Assembly (NCBI GenBank): GCA_020444165.1
Contig: JAHLLK010000013.1
Coordinates: 39,939-103,938 of the forward strand
From: Deltaproteobacteria bacterium
GTDB lineage: Bacteria > Desulfobacterota > Desulfarculia > Desulfarculales > Desulfarculaceae
Reading direction: 5' to 3'
DNA: 64,000 nucleotides
A model generated the notes under the pieces. That model was not told the origin of the DNA. It was given only the letters and a program-made list of their open reading frames with translations, and made no database searches. Made by a program: the position numbers and the translations under genes. This document shows positions 40,074 to 48,324 of the stretch, in pieces; within the stretch, counting starts at the first letter, position 1, and every line of letters begins with the position of its first letter.

Positions 40074-41813
40074 ATGGCAGCGCCCCCTACCAAATGGGAA
40101 TGGAAAGTCAAGCCGGCCACCCCCCGGGAGGCCTTCCGCCTGGCCTCCCAATTGAACATCCCGCCGGTCATGGCCCAGGTGCTCTGGCACCGGGGCTTCA
40201 AAGATCCCCGCGAAACCCGTGACTTCCTGAGCCCCCGCCTGGCCGACCTGCCGGGCCCCCAGGGCTTCTGCGACCTGGAAAAGGCGGCCGGGATTTTGGC
40301 CCAGGCCGTGCAAGCGGGCCAAGTCCTGGGGGTGGCCGGGGACTATGACGCGGACGGGGTGACCGCCACGGCCCTGCTCCTGGATTTTTTCCGCCAGGTG
40401 GGGGCGGCCACCGTGTGGGACCTGCCCCACCGCCTGGCCGACGGGTACGGCTTTTCCCCGGAGCGGGCCGAGCGCCTGGCGGCCGACGGAGCCCAGGTGG
40501 TGGTCACCGTGGACTGCGGCATCTCGGACCATGCCGGGGTGAGCCGGGCCAAGGAGCTGGGCCTCACGGTGGTGGTCACCGATCATCATCAGGTGCCGCC
40601 CGGGCCCCTGGTGCCGGCCCACGCGGTAGTGAACCCCCAGCGTCAGGACTGCGGCTACGCGCCGCACTTGGCCGGGGTGGGGGTGGCCTTCTACCTGGCC
40701 GCCGCGGTGCGCAGCCACCTGCGGGATATGGGCGCTTTCGCCGGCGGTTACGCGCCCAACTTGCGGCGCTCCCTGGACCTGGTGGCCGTGGGCACTTGCG
40801 CGGACGTGGTGCCCCTGGTGGGGCACAACCGCATCCTGGTCAACGAAGGCCTCCGGGTGTTGAACGAGGCCGGCCGCACCGGCCTGAACGCCCTCAAGGC
40901 TGCCGCCGGCCTGGCCGGGGCCTTGGACGTGCGGGATGTGGCTTTTGGCCTGGCCCCCCGGCTGAACGCCGCCGGCCGGCTGGACCACCCGGCCCGGGCC
41001 TTGGAAGTGCTCTTGAGCGAGTCGCCGGCCGAAGCCACGGAGTTGGCCGGCCAGTTGGACCGCCTGAACCAGCGCCGCCGCAGCCTGGAGCTGAAGGTTT
41101 TCGAGGAAGTAAAGGAACGGGTTGCCGCCGACTCCCGCTTCACGGACGCCCCTTGCCTGGTGCTGGGCGATCCCGGCTGGCACCGGGGGGTCCTGGGCAT
41201 CGTGGCCAGCCGGCTGGTGGAGGCTCTGGGGCGGCCGGCCATCCTGTTTGCCGTGGAAAACGGCAAGGCCGTGGGCTCGGGGCGCTCGGTGCCGGGATTC
41301 CATATGCAAAAGGCCCTGTCCCAGTTGGAGGACCTGCTCCTGGGCTATGGCGGCCACGCCATGGCCGCGGGGGTGACCGTGGCCAGCCAGGATTTGGAGC
41401 GCCTGGGCGAGGCGTTGTCCGAGTTGGCCCAGGACCAGCTGCCCCCGCCGGGCGGGCCCCGCCTTTTGGAGCTGGAGGCCGAGGCGGAGTTGGACCAATT
41501 GGGACCGGCCTGTCTGGAGCCCCTGGAGCGGATGGCGCCCTTTGGCGAGGGCAATCCCGAACCCCGCTTGGCCGTGCGCCGGGCGCGGGTGGTGGCCCAG
41601 CGGGTGGTGGGCCAGGGGCATCTGAAGCTGACGCTGGCCCCGGCCGAGGCCGGCCCCGGTTGGGGTTTCCGGTTGCCGGCTTTTGGCTTCGGCCTGGCCG
41701 GCCAGAGCCCCGGGACCGGGCAGCTGGTGGACCTGGCGGCCGCACCCCGCATTTCGTCTTACGGGGGACGGCATCTGGAGTTGAATTTGCTGGATGTGCG
41801 GACCGTTGATTAG
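40074..41813 (+). CDS. recJ: Single-stranded-DNA-specific exonuclease RecJ
   Basis: A 579-residue 5'-3' exonuclease acting in recombination and repair. The DHH-family motifs are intact: VLGVAGDYDADGVTATALLL (motif I), VVTVDCGISDH (II), VVVTDHHQVPPGPLVPAHAV with the DHH (III), and VAFGLAPRLNAAGRLDHPARAL (IV). The DHHA1 part has VGSGRSVPGFHMQKALSQLE and YGGHAMAAGVTVA. The C-terminal OB-type domain ends the protein. I choose the ATG at 40074, which gives a normal N-terminus (W.v.p...ea..LA..l...p..a..L..RG). Confidence 0.93.
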   Translation: MAAPPTKWEWKVKPATPREAFRLASQLNIPPVMAQVLWHRGFKDPRETRDFLSPRLADLPGPQGFCDLEKAAGILAQAVQAGQVLGVAGDYDADGVTATALLLDFFRQVGAATVWDLPHRLADGYGFSPERAERLAADGAQVVVTVDCGISDHAGVSRAKELGLTVVVTDHHQVPPGPLVPAHAVVNPQRQDCGYAPHLAGVGVAFYLAAAVRSHLRDMGAFAGGYAPNLRRSLDLVAVGTCADVVPLVGHNRILVNEGLRVLNEAGRTGLNALKAAAGLAGALDVRDVAFGLAPRLNAAGRLDHPARALEVLLSESPAEATELAGQLDRLNQRRRSLELKVFEEVKERVAADSRFTDAPCLVLGDPGWHRGVLGIVASRLVEALGRPAILFAVENGKAVGSGRSVPGFHMQKALSQLEDLLLGYGGHAMAAGVTVASQDLERLGEALSELAQDQLPPPGGPRLLELEAEAELDQLGPACLEPLERMAPFGEGNPEPRLAVRRARVVAQRVVGQGHLKLTLAPAEAGPGWGFRLPAFGFGLAGQSPGTGQLVDLAAAPRISSYGGRHLELNLLDVRTVD

Positions 41814-41913
41814 ACGCGGGTGAAATAACGCCACCAGGGGGCGCCGGGCCGGCGCCTTCCCGCGGTTAGGTTGCGCCCCGCGCGCCGGGTCCGCCAAACC
41901 GGGAGAGGACAAG

Positions 41914-42348
41914 ATGCTGGAATGTGCAGCCAAACGCCCCTCGGACGAGGTGCTCAAGGATGTCTTGACCAAGTACCACCGGGTGGCCGTGGTGGGGCTC
42001 TCCTCCAAAAAGGAGCGGGACAGCAACCGGGTGGCCGGCTATTTGTTGGACCATGGCTATGAGGTGATCCCGGTCAATCCGGTGGAGGAGGAAGTCCTGG
42101 GCCAAAAGAGCTACCCGGACCTGGCCTCGGTGCCGGGTCCCCTGGAGATCGTGGACGTGTTCCGCCGCTCCGATCAGGTGGAGCCCGTCGCCGCGGAGGC
42201 GGTGCGTTTGGGCGCCAAGGTGCTGTGGCTGCAGGAAGGCGTGAAGAACGCCGCGGCCGCGGCCCAGGCTGAAAAGGCCGGGCTGGTGGTGGTGGAAGAC
42301 ACCTGCATGAAGGTGAAGCACCAGAAGCTTTTGGGGGGGCAGCTCTGA
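41914..42348 (+). CDS. CoA-binding domain protein (YccU-like)
   Basis: A 144-residue Rossmann-fold protein. VAVVGLSSKKERDSNRVAGY carries the nucleotide/CoA-binding loop (VGLS..p.r.S..va.yL), followed by YEVIPVNPVEEEVLGQKSYP and IVDVFRRSDQVEPVAAEAV. KVLWLQEGVKNAAAAAQAEK and VVEDTCMKVKHQKL complete the family pattern, with the Cys in the usual EDTCM(k) position. The family binds coenzyme A in structures; its role in the cell is unclear. Confidence 0.88.
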   Translation: MLECAAKRPSDEVLKDVLTKYHRVAVVGLSSKKERDSNRVAGYLLDHGYEVIPVNPVEEEVLGQKSYPDLASVPGPLEIVDVFRRSDQVEPVAAEAVRLGAKVLWLQEGVKNAAAAAQAEKAGLVVVEDTCMKVKHQKLLGGQL

Positions 42349-42396
42349 GGCAGGGGCCGGCTCGGCCCAGCTTTACGCTTGTCCGACCGGCAGGTC

Positions 42397-42424
42397 TTGG
42401 CTACACTGGATTTACAGATACAAT
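42397..42424 (+). promoter_or_regulatory. Candidate sigma-70-type promoter
   Basis: TTGGCT at 42397-42402, 16 bases, then TACAAT at 42419-42424, upstream of the lipoprotein gene at 42513. The -10 box is good and the -35 box partial. Confidence 0.45.
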
Positions 42425-42512
42425 AGGGGATAGGTCCGCGACCAGCTCGGCTATTTTCCGCTGGCCGGGATAATCTTTTCAGCCCGGGCCCTTGCCGGCC
42501 GATAGAGGCTAT

Positions 42513-43088
42513 ATGAGCCCACGAAGCATATACGTCCTGAAGCTAATGGGGCTGGCCGTGCTTTTGACCCTGTGGGGATGCGCCGACGGCACGGAGTTGA
42601 TGAACACCAGGGCCGTGGAAGAGAATTGGCTCAACATGGGCGAGGAGCGGCGGACCTACGACTACGCCCAGGATCTTTTGGCCCAGGGCCGTTACCAGGA
42701 GGCCCACGCCGCTTTCCTGAGCGTGGAGAGCATGGCCTACACCAGCTATCTGCGGAGCGCCGCCCGGCAGCGCCGCCTGTGGTTGGAGCGGGCCATCGCC
42801 GCCCAGGAACGGGGCCTGGAGCCGCCGCCCTTTACCGGCGACACCATCACGGACACCCCCAACGCCCCGGGGCCCGCGGCCTATCCCCTGCCGCCGGGAC
42901 CGGAAGCCGGGGGCGACACCAGTCGCGCCGAGCCGGTTCGCCTGGCCGCCCCACCCCCGGCCCCGGCGCCGGCGGCTGCGTCCGTCGCCACTCCTCCGCC
43001 CGCGGCCCCCACCAGCGGCTACCGCCCCATGCCTCCGGTGCAGGAGAGCGAGCTGTCCGAGGACAAGCCCGCGGCCAGCGGCTGGTAG
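42513..43088 (+). CDS. Proline-rich lipoprotein of unknown function
   Basis: A 191-residue protein. The signal peptide ends in the lipobox LLTLWGC (Cys at residue 23). The mature part has a helical, TPR-like segment (YDYAQDLLAQGRYQEAHAAF, SAARQRRLWLERAIAAQERG) and then a long Pro/Ala-rich, probably disordered tail with PPPAPAPAAASVATPPPAAP. GAGG precedes the ATG at 42513. Such lipoproteins often bridge or tether envelope machinery; no function can be assigned. Confidence 0.7.
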   Translation: MSPRSIYVLKLMGLAVLLTLWGCADGTELMNTRAVEENWLNMGEERRTYDYAQDLLAQGRYQEAHAAFLSVESMAYTSYLRSAARQRRLWLERAIAAQERGLEPPPFTGDTITDTPNAPGPAAYPLPPGPEAGGDTSRAEPVRLAAPPPAPAPAAASVATPPPAAPTSGYRPMPPVQESELSEDKPAASGW

Positions 43089-43110
43089 GCTTCCCCGGCC
43101 CGGGGAAGCC
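43088..43110 (+). terminator. Hairpin after the lipoprotein gene
   Basis: GGCTTCCCCGG pairs perfectly with CCGGGGAAGCC immediately after the stop codon. There is no T-run. A second inverted repeat (CCCAGGG...CCCTGGG) follows within 45 bases. Confidence 0.5.
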
Positions 43111-43299
43111 CCCGCGGAGGGGTGCCGACCCAGGGCCCGGGGGAGACCCTGGGCCCTTCGCTTTGGAGCCCTCCGCCGGGCAGACCAAACCCGAGCGCCG
43201 GCAGACGGCTGGCGCCTGACTTCACCGCCTCCCCCCATCTCAGACTTGGCGCTCCCCCGTCCCGGGACAGGTTCGGCCTGTCAGGAACGGGAGGGCCCA

Positions 43300-43470
43300 C
43301 CTGGCAGAGTAATCTCTCGCAAGATGGCGGAAGTTCCCAAGAGGTTTGAAAGGAAAAAATTCCACCGCAGCCTGGGGAGCGAGGTCCACCAGCGCCGCCA
43401 CCAGGCGGCCTGGTCTTGGGTGGACGGCCAAGTGGCCATTGGGGTCCCCCCACCCGAGCCCGCGGCGCGC
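43300..43470 (+). repeat. Divergent dispersed repeat, copy 1
   Basis: It contains GGCGGAAGTTCCCAAGAGG and GGTTTGAAAGGAAAAAATTC, and, 99 bases after the first motif, CGGCCAAGTGGCCATTGGGG followed by a C-run. A second copy at about 53380-53560 has the same ordered motifs (GGCGGAAGTTTTTTAAAGAGG, TTTGAAGGAAAGAATTTTCA; then CGGCCAAGCGGCCGGTTGCGG), 96 bases apart. The sequence between has diverged. Confidence 0.6.
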
Positions 43471-43574
43471 GTTGCGGAAGGTTTACCAGCCCCCTGGCCT
43501 TGCTGCGGGAGCGCGTGAGTTTGGTGCGGAGGTTGGCCTCCCCCGACATAAGGTAATCGGTTTTTGAAAAAAGC

Positions 43575-43654
43575 GGCTGCTCTCCTTTATAACGGGGTCT
43601 GAGATTGAAAGAAATCAGCCCCAAGGAGCCAAACGGCTCGAAAGGAGAGCAGCC
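43575..43654 (+). ncRNA. Three-way-junction leader of the IS110 element
   Basis: GGCTGCTCTCCTTT (43575-43588) pairs perfectly with AAAGGAGAGCAGCC (43641-43654). Inside are two more hairpins: GGGG-CTGA/TCAG-CCCC (43594-43622) and GAGCC-AAAC-GGCTC (43626-43639). The last base of the outer stem touches the ATG of the transposase, and the stem buries the AGGAG ribosome-binding site. IS110-family elements are known to encode a guide (bridge) RNA in their non-coding end; this folded leader is a candidate for part of it, or is a translation control. Confidence 0.5.
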
Positions 43655-44692
43655 ATGGAGCAGTATGCCGGATTGGACGTATCGTTGGAAGAGACTTTCG
43701 TCTGCGTGGTGGACCGGGAGGGGCGCAAGGTGTGGTCCGGAAAATGTGAATCGACGCCTGCGGCCATCGACCGTACGTTGCGGTCCAAGGCGCGGCAGTT
43801 GGTAAGAGTGGGTTTGGAAAGCGGCCCCCTTTCCACCTGGCATTGGCATGGTCTGCGCGAGCTGGGCCAGCCGGTTGTGTGCCTGGACGCCCGCCACGCC
43901 CATGCGGCCTTATCCGTGCAAAGCAATAAGACCGACGCTAACGACGCGGAGGGATTGGCGCAGATCACGCGCACCGGTTGGTACCGGGAGGTGCAGGTCA
44001 AGAGCTTGGATTCCCACCTGATGCGCACTTTGATAGGTTCCCGCCGTTTGCTGGTGGACATGCGCACCCGAATCACCAACCACCTGCGGGGCATACTCAA
44101 GACCTTCGGCCTGGTGGTGGGCAAGGTGTCCGGCCAAGCGTTCATCCAACGAGTCCAAGAGTTAACCAATGACAATAATGAGTTGGGGCTGACGGTGAGT
44201 TCGCTGGTGATCTCTCTGGAGCGCATCGCCGAGCAGATACTGGTGATGGAAAGCCGGATAAAGAAAAGGGCCCGGGAGGATGAGGTCTGCCGGCGGCTGA
44301 TGACCGTGCCGGGGGTGGGGCCCATGACCGCTTTGGCCTTCATCTCGGTCATTGACGACCCGGGCCGCTTTCCCAAATCATCCAGCGTGGGGGCTTACCT
44401 GGGGCTGACGCCCCGGCGCTACCAATCCGGAGAGGTGGACCGCAACGGCAGGATCTCCAAATGCGGAGACAAGTTGCTGCGTTACCACCTATTCGAGGCG
44501 GCCACCACCTTGCTCACCCGGGTGGCGAAGTGGTCCAGGGTCAAGGCCTGGGCCATGGGAATAGCCAAAAGAAGGGGCAGTAAAAAGGCCAAGGTGGCCC
44601 TGGCCAGAAAGCTGGCGGTCATCATGCACCGGATATGGCTGGATGGCGCCAATTTCAGGTGGTCCGACAAACCACAACCGTCTGCCAGCTAG
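43655..44692 (+). mobile_element. IS110-family transposase (DEDD recombinase)
   Basis: A 345-residue, apparently full-length and intact transposase. The N-terminal RuvC-like DEDD domain starts QYAGLDVSLEETFVCVVDRE (first Asp), then RVGLESGPLSTWHWHGL (Glu), and VCLDARHAHAALSVQSNKTD followed by ANDAEGLAQ (the last Asp pair). The C-terminal transposase_20 part has MTVPGVGPMTALAFISVIDD and SSVGAYLGLTPRRYQSGEVD with the catalytic Ser region, and KCGDKLLRYHLFEAATTLL. The element boundaries are not defined; no terminal repeats are expected for this family. Base composition is a little lower in GC than that of neighbours. Confidence 0.9.
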
Positions 44693-44960
44693 TACTTCAT
44701 ACTTTTTAAATACTTAACCCTATGCCGGTGCGAAACTTCGGTCATCCCGTGTAGCGTGTTGCAGGCGTGGGCCAACCAAAAGCCCATGACCACGTGCCCG
44801 ACATTTTGGAGGCCGGAGTTTCAAACCTTATGATGCGGGGACCCTCGGCCCACCGCGTAGACAACCATGACACCGGCATTTTTTTAAACCAAGGGAAAGC
44901 AGCCCTTGACAAGCTAGCACCGATTAGACAACCCGATATGGGAGCCGCAGCACGCGGCCG
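44693..44960. other. Spacer between the IS110 gene and thyX
   Basis: A 268-base lower-GC stretch that probably contains the right end of the IS110 element. No gene is seen. Confidence 0.4.
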
Positions 44961-45614
44961 CTAGGCCAGCCGGGCCAGGTCTTCCTGGAAGTGTTCGCGG
45001 AGATCGTCGAAGAACACGGGAATCAGCCGGGCCAGTTCCCGCAACAGGGGCAGCATGACCTGGCGGATCTGGGGATGGGAGGCGCGGTCGCAGCGGAGGC
45101 CCAGGACGTGGCGCCACTCCCGCAGGTTGGTGGTCATCACCACCTCGGTCTTCAGGCTGTTGGGCAGGACGGAGCGGGCTTCCTGGGGCCGGGCGCCCAG
45201 TTTGAGGAGGTCCAGATAGGCGTCCTCGGCCGCCTGCATGGCGGCCTGCCATTTGGCATAAGCGGCCGAGTCGGTCTCCCAGAAAAAGGGGCGGATCAGG
45301 GTGATCTCGGAGCCGAACTTGTCCTGGGAGTAGTTGGCGTAGCGGGTGGATTCCTGGCTGTAGCTGGCCAGGCGGTGGCGCACCAGTTCGTGGCTCACCC
45401 CCCGGTCGCAGATGAAACGCACCGTGAGGTGGGCGTGCTCGATGACGCTGTGATGGCCCGAGGCGATGATGCGCCGGACGAAATTCGGGGCAGTGCCTTG
45501 CTTGATGCGGTCCTCGGACTTGTAGCAGGTGCGGCCAGCCAACTCCACCAGGCCCAAAAGGGCCTGGGGATCGGGCTGGTTCAGGATCTCAAAAGACGGT
45601 TCGATGATCCGCAA
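44961..45614 (-). CDS. thyX: FAD-dependent thymidylate synthase
   Basis: A 217-residue flavin-dependent enzyme that methylates dUMP to dTMP with methylenetetrahydrofolate. The ThyX motif RHRLASYSQESTR lies at residues 79-91 (RHRxxSxxxxSxR). HHSVIEHAHLTVRFICDRGV and later RSVLPNSLKTEVVMTTNLRE (the family's LP...T...n.r.w) and RCDRASHPQIRQVMLPLLRE are also typical. The ATG at 45614 gives the normal start. It ends near the IS110 element and starts close after the large lipoprotein gene, on the same strand. Confidence 0.95.
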   Translation of the reverse strand: MRIIEPSFEILNQPDPQALLGLVELAGRTCYKSEDRIKQGTAPNFVRRIIASGHHSVIEHAHLTVRFICDRGVSHELVRHRLASYSQESTRYANYSQDKFGSEITLIRPFFWETDSAAYAKWQAAMQAAEDAYLDLLKLGARPQEARSVLPNSLKTEVVMTTNLREWRHVLGLRCDRASHPQIRQVMLPLLRELARLIPVFFDDLREHFQEDLARLA

Positions 45615-45645
45615 AGCGCGCTCCCCGCTTGCCGCTGGGCCGGCT

Positions 45646-47304
45646 CTACTCCTCGCTCTTGGTCGCGTTGGCGCCGGTGGGCGAACCGGTCCGCCGTTCC
45701 AGGTAGCGCCGGGTGACCGGTGAATCCACGGCCACCAGGATGGCCTGCATCCGGGGCCAGGCGTTGCCCACGGCCAAATCGGCCTTGGTCACCAGGACGT
45801 TCTGCAGGAGCAGCTTTCCCTTGAAGGCCTGGGCCACCTTCTTGGCCAAGGCGTCCTTCACCGCGAACACGGCGGCGTTTTCCCCATAGGGAATGGTCTG
45901 CTCGGGGGTGGGCGGGAAGGTGGCCCGCTCCTTGGGCGTCAACTTGTCCTCGGCCAACCGCAGGGATTCCTGGGGCGAGGTGGGGCGGACCTTCTGGTCC
46001 GGGGTGTCCACCACGGTGCCGCCCGAGAGGGTGGGGGTCTTGGGGGTCAAGAGCGGGGTCTTCTTGAGCCGCGGAGTTTGCGGCGAGGGCGGCGGCGTGA
46101 GGACCAGCCACAGCAGATCCAGGGACTTCTGAGCCAATTCGTACTCCACCGAGGCCCGGCCCAGCACGGGATCGTCGAACATCTCCCGGGTCTTGTCCTC
46201 AGTGAAGGCTTCGGCCGGGGGAAGCTCTTCGGGATCTTCCAGGCCCAGGTTCTTGGCCCGGGTTTCGTTGAACAGCCTGGTGCGCATGCCCACGGAGAAC
46301 AAGCCGTCGGTGAGGACCTGCACCTCCGAGGGGGTGTACTGCAAGGGCTTGAACAGCTCCAGGAGCGATTCTGACGCTTTGGCCTTGCTCTTGAGCTCGT
46401 CCAGGGGTTTGGCGCCCTTGCTCGGAGGCTTTTCGATCACCCATTTGATCTGGGCCAAGGTGCGGTAACTTTTCAAATAGGCCCAGTGCGGATCACGCGC
46501 GGCCTGCTCGGACAAGAGGGCCAGGGACCTGACGCCCTCGGTCTTGCCGAGCTCCACGCCGAAAGCCTCGGTGCTGATCGCGTTCAACTGGTGCTGGCTG
46601 ACTTGGTCGATGACCTGCACGGCCCGGTAAGAGCGGTCCAGCACCAACAAGCGCACGGTTTTCTGGGCGACGTCGGCTTCCTGGTCCTGATCTTCCTTGT
46701 CCTTTATCTCTTCTTTCGGCACCAGCTGCAAACCCTCGGACTTGACGGCCTGGACCTCCTCCGCGGGCTTTTCCATGTACTCATAGAGCCTGAACGCGGC
46801 CGCGCTGGACACGCCCATGGTGGTGCTGGGGATGTAATAGCCGCCCAGGTCCAACTGGCCCCGGGAGGCGAAGGTGGTCACGGTGTAGAAGGGCAACAGC
46901 GTGCCATTGACCACGGCCTGGGGCGCGAAAAGCCAGTTGAAGCCCAAGGAGCCCAGCCTGAGGAGGCTGAGCGTGACTTCCAGATGATATTCGCCGGGCG
47001 CGGCCGGTCCTTCGGGCTTGGCCAACTCCAGGAACAACCCGCGAGAAATCAGGTCGCTCCGCAGGATATCTGACAACTCGGGGTTGAAGATGCGCACGTT
47101 CAGCTCGGCAGCCTCGTCGGAGGCCGCGGCCTGCCAGATCCGGGCATCCAACAACGGCGGCATCGCCGGGGCGAGCCCGGTTTTGATCACGGGACCCGGC
47201 GCGGGGTTGGCAATCTTCCCGGCCAGCACGCCGCCACAACCCGCCAGGGCCAAACACATGGCCACCGCAACCAGACTCCGACAAATCATTCCGCCCTGCC
47301 TCAC
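45646..47304 (-). CDS. Large lipoprotein of unknown function
   Basis: A 552-residue protein. The signal peptide ends in the lipobox LALAGC. The mature part contains LNVRIFNPELSDILRSDLIS and YHLEVTLSLLRLGSLGFNWL, then a charged stretch (EEIKDKEDQDQEADVAQKTV), helical segments, and a Thr/Pro-rich linker (TPLLTPKTPTLSGGTVVDTP) before the C-terminal domain with AAVFAVKDALAKKVAQAFKG. I do not recognise the family. The GTG start at 47304 has AGGAGG five bases upstream; an internal ATG at 47289 also gives a proper signal peptide. It lies between the LexA-like gene and thyX, all on the minus strand. Confidence 0.7.
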   Translation of the reverse strand: MRQGGMICRSLVAVAMCLALAGCGGVLAGKIANPAPGPVIKTGLAPAMPPLLDARIWQAAASDEAAELNVRIFNPELSDILRSDLISRGLFLELAKPEGPAAPGEYHLEVTLSLLRLGSLGFNWLFAPQAVVNGTLLPFYTVTTFASRGQLDLGGYYIPSTTMGVSSAAAFRLYEYMEKPAEEVQAVKSEGLQLVPKEEIKDKEDQDQEADVAQKTVRLLVLDRSYRAVQVIDQVSQHQLNAISTEAFGVELGKTEGVRSLALLSEQAARDPHWAYLKSYRTLAQIKWVIEKPPSKGAKPLDELKSKAKASESLLELFKPLQYTPSEVQVLTDGLFSVGMRTRLFNETRAKNLGLEDPEELPPAEAFTEDKTREMFDDPVLGRASVEYELAQKSLDLLWLVLTPPPSPQTPRLKKTPLLTPKTPTLSGGTVVDTPDQKVRPTSPQESLRLAEDKLTPKERATFPPTPEQTIPYGENAAVFAVKDALAKKVAQAFKGKLLLQNVLVTKADLAVGNAWPRMQAILVAVDSPVTRRYLERRTGSPTGANATKSEE

Positions 47305-47678
47305 CTGTTCCTCCTCAATGGGGTCGGTCCTTGCCGAGGCTATCCTCAGTTGTGGTGCTTTGTCAAGTTTACTGAGCCTGTCCGCAGGGTTTGGCGGCCG
47401 ACGCCGGCAGAACCGCCTTTGGCCGGGGGACGGGGAGCACCGGACGGCGACGGCCAGGAAGGTTCGGGACGCGGCGCAAACCGGTGGCGGGGCGCGGCGG
47501 GGAGCTGGCGAGGGGGCGGCGGGGGGCCTGGGGCGAGGAATTATGGCGTGGCTCTCCGACCACCCGCAACGGCCCGAAGCGCGCGGAAGGGCAGGGCGGC
47601 GCGGCCTTTCCCGGTGCCGCGGGTCGCCCGCGGGGCCGGGGGGCTGGGGGGCTGGGGGGCCCGGGAGGGAGCCCTCCC
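47305..47678. other. GC-rich intergenic region
   Basis: About 370 bases between the LexA-like gene and the large lipoprotein gene, both on the minus strand. It is extremely GC-rich with G-runs (for example GGGGGGCTGGGGGGC near 47640). I see no gene. Confidence 0.35.
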
Positions 47679-48122
47679 TCAGCAGCGCGGGTGGCGGTAG
47701 TGGCGGATGAGCCCGGCCACCACCCCCAAGACCCGCACCTCTTCGTGGCGCAGGATGATGGGGTCCATGGCCGGGTTGGCCGGCTGCAGGCGGATGTGGT
47801 CGTGCTCCAAATAATATTTCTTCAGGGTCACGTCGGTGTTATTGATGAGCGCCACCACCATCTGGCCGTTTTCCGCAGTCTGGCGCTCCTCCACCACGAT
47901 GACGTCGCCGGGCTTGACGTGCTCGTCGATCATGGAATCGCCCCGCACTTCCAGGGCGAAGGAGCGGAAGCGGCCCAGCATGTCCCGGGGGATGGACACC
48001 GAGCCCTCGGTGGGCATGGCCTCCAGGGGCAGCCCGGCGGCCACCTCGCCCAGGAGGGGAATTTCGACCTCTTCCAGCTCGATTTCGTAGCAGCCCAGAT
48101 CGGCCAGTCCCAGCGGCGGCAT
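47679..48122 (-). CDS. LexA-like S24 peptidase without a DNA-binding domain
   Basis: A 147-residue protein that covers only the C-terminal half of LexA. The Ala-Gly self-cleavage site is in PLLGEVAAGLPLEA (Ala29-Gly30), the catalytic Ser is Ser63 in VRGDSMIDEHVKPGD and the Lys is Lys101 in TDVTLKKYYLE. LexA itself has about 200 residues with an N-terminal winged helix, which is missing here. I choose the ATG at 48122 because CAGGAG lies 7 to 12 bases upstream; a longer open frame upstream runs through the promoter and has no helix-turn-helix pattern. By size it resembles UmuD, but no umuC follows. It may be a UmuD-like protein or a co-protease substrate in another regulatory role. Confidence 0.8.
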   Translation of the reverse strand: MPPLGLADLGCYEIELEEVEIPLLGEVAAGLPLEAMPTEGSVSIPRDMLGRFRSFALEVRGDSMIDEHVKPGDVIVVEERQTAENGQMVVALINNTDVTLKKYYLEHDHIRLQPANPAMDPIILRHEEVRVLGVVAGLIRHYRHPRC

Positions 48123-48142
48123 GGCATCATCTCCTGTATAGT

Positions 48143-48187
48143 TCAACCTATGTTGAGGAGAATACGGCGCGGGCGCGGACATGTCAA
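48143..48187 (-). promoter_or_regulatory. Promoter and inverted repeat of the LexA-like gene
   Basis: On the minus strand TTGACA (48187-48182), 17 bases, then TATTCT (48164-48159). Just downstream of the -10 box lies TCAAC-ATAG-GTTGA (48156-48143), a perfect 5-bp inverted repeat that would cover the transcription start. This is where a repressor operator is expected. Confidence 0.6.
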
Positions 48188-48324
48188 GCCAAATTCCACG
48201 GGCCGTTTCGCGGATATGGTAGGCGTCAAATCAACCCACCCAATATATGGTACACAGCCCGCGGGCTCTGCTACAATGGGCCCGAGCCGGCGGAGGACCC
48301 GCTGGGAGAGGAGCGGAAAAAGCC

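Noticed and set aside
47679..48182. Longer start for the LexA-like protein to restore a DNA-binding domain
   Set aside because: The extra 20 residues lie over the promoter, begin without a ribosome-binding site and show no helix-turn-helix pattern.
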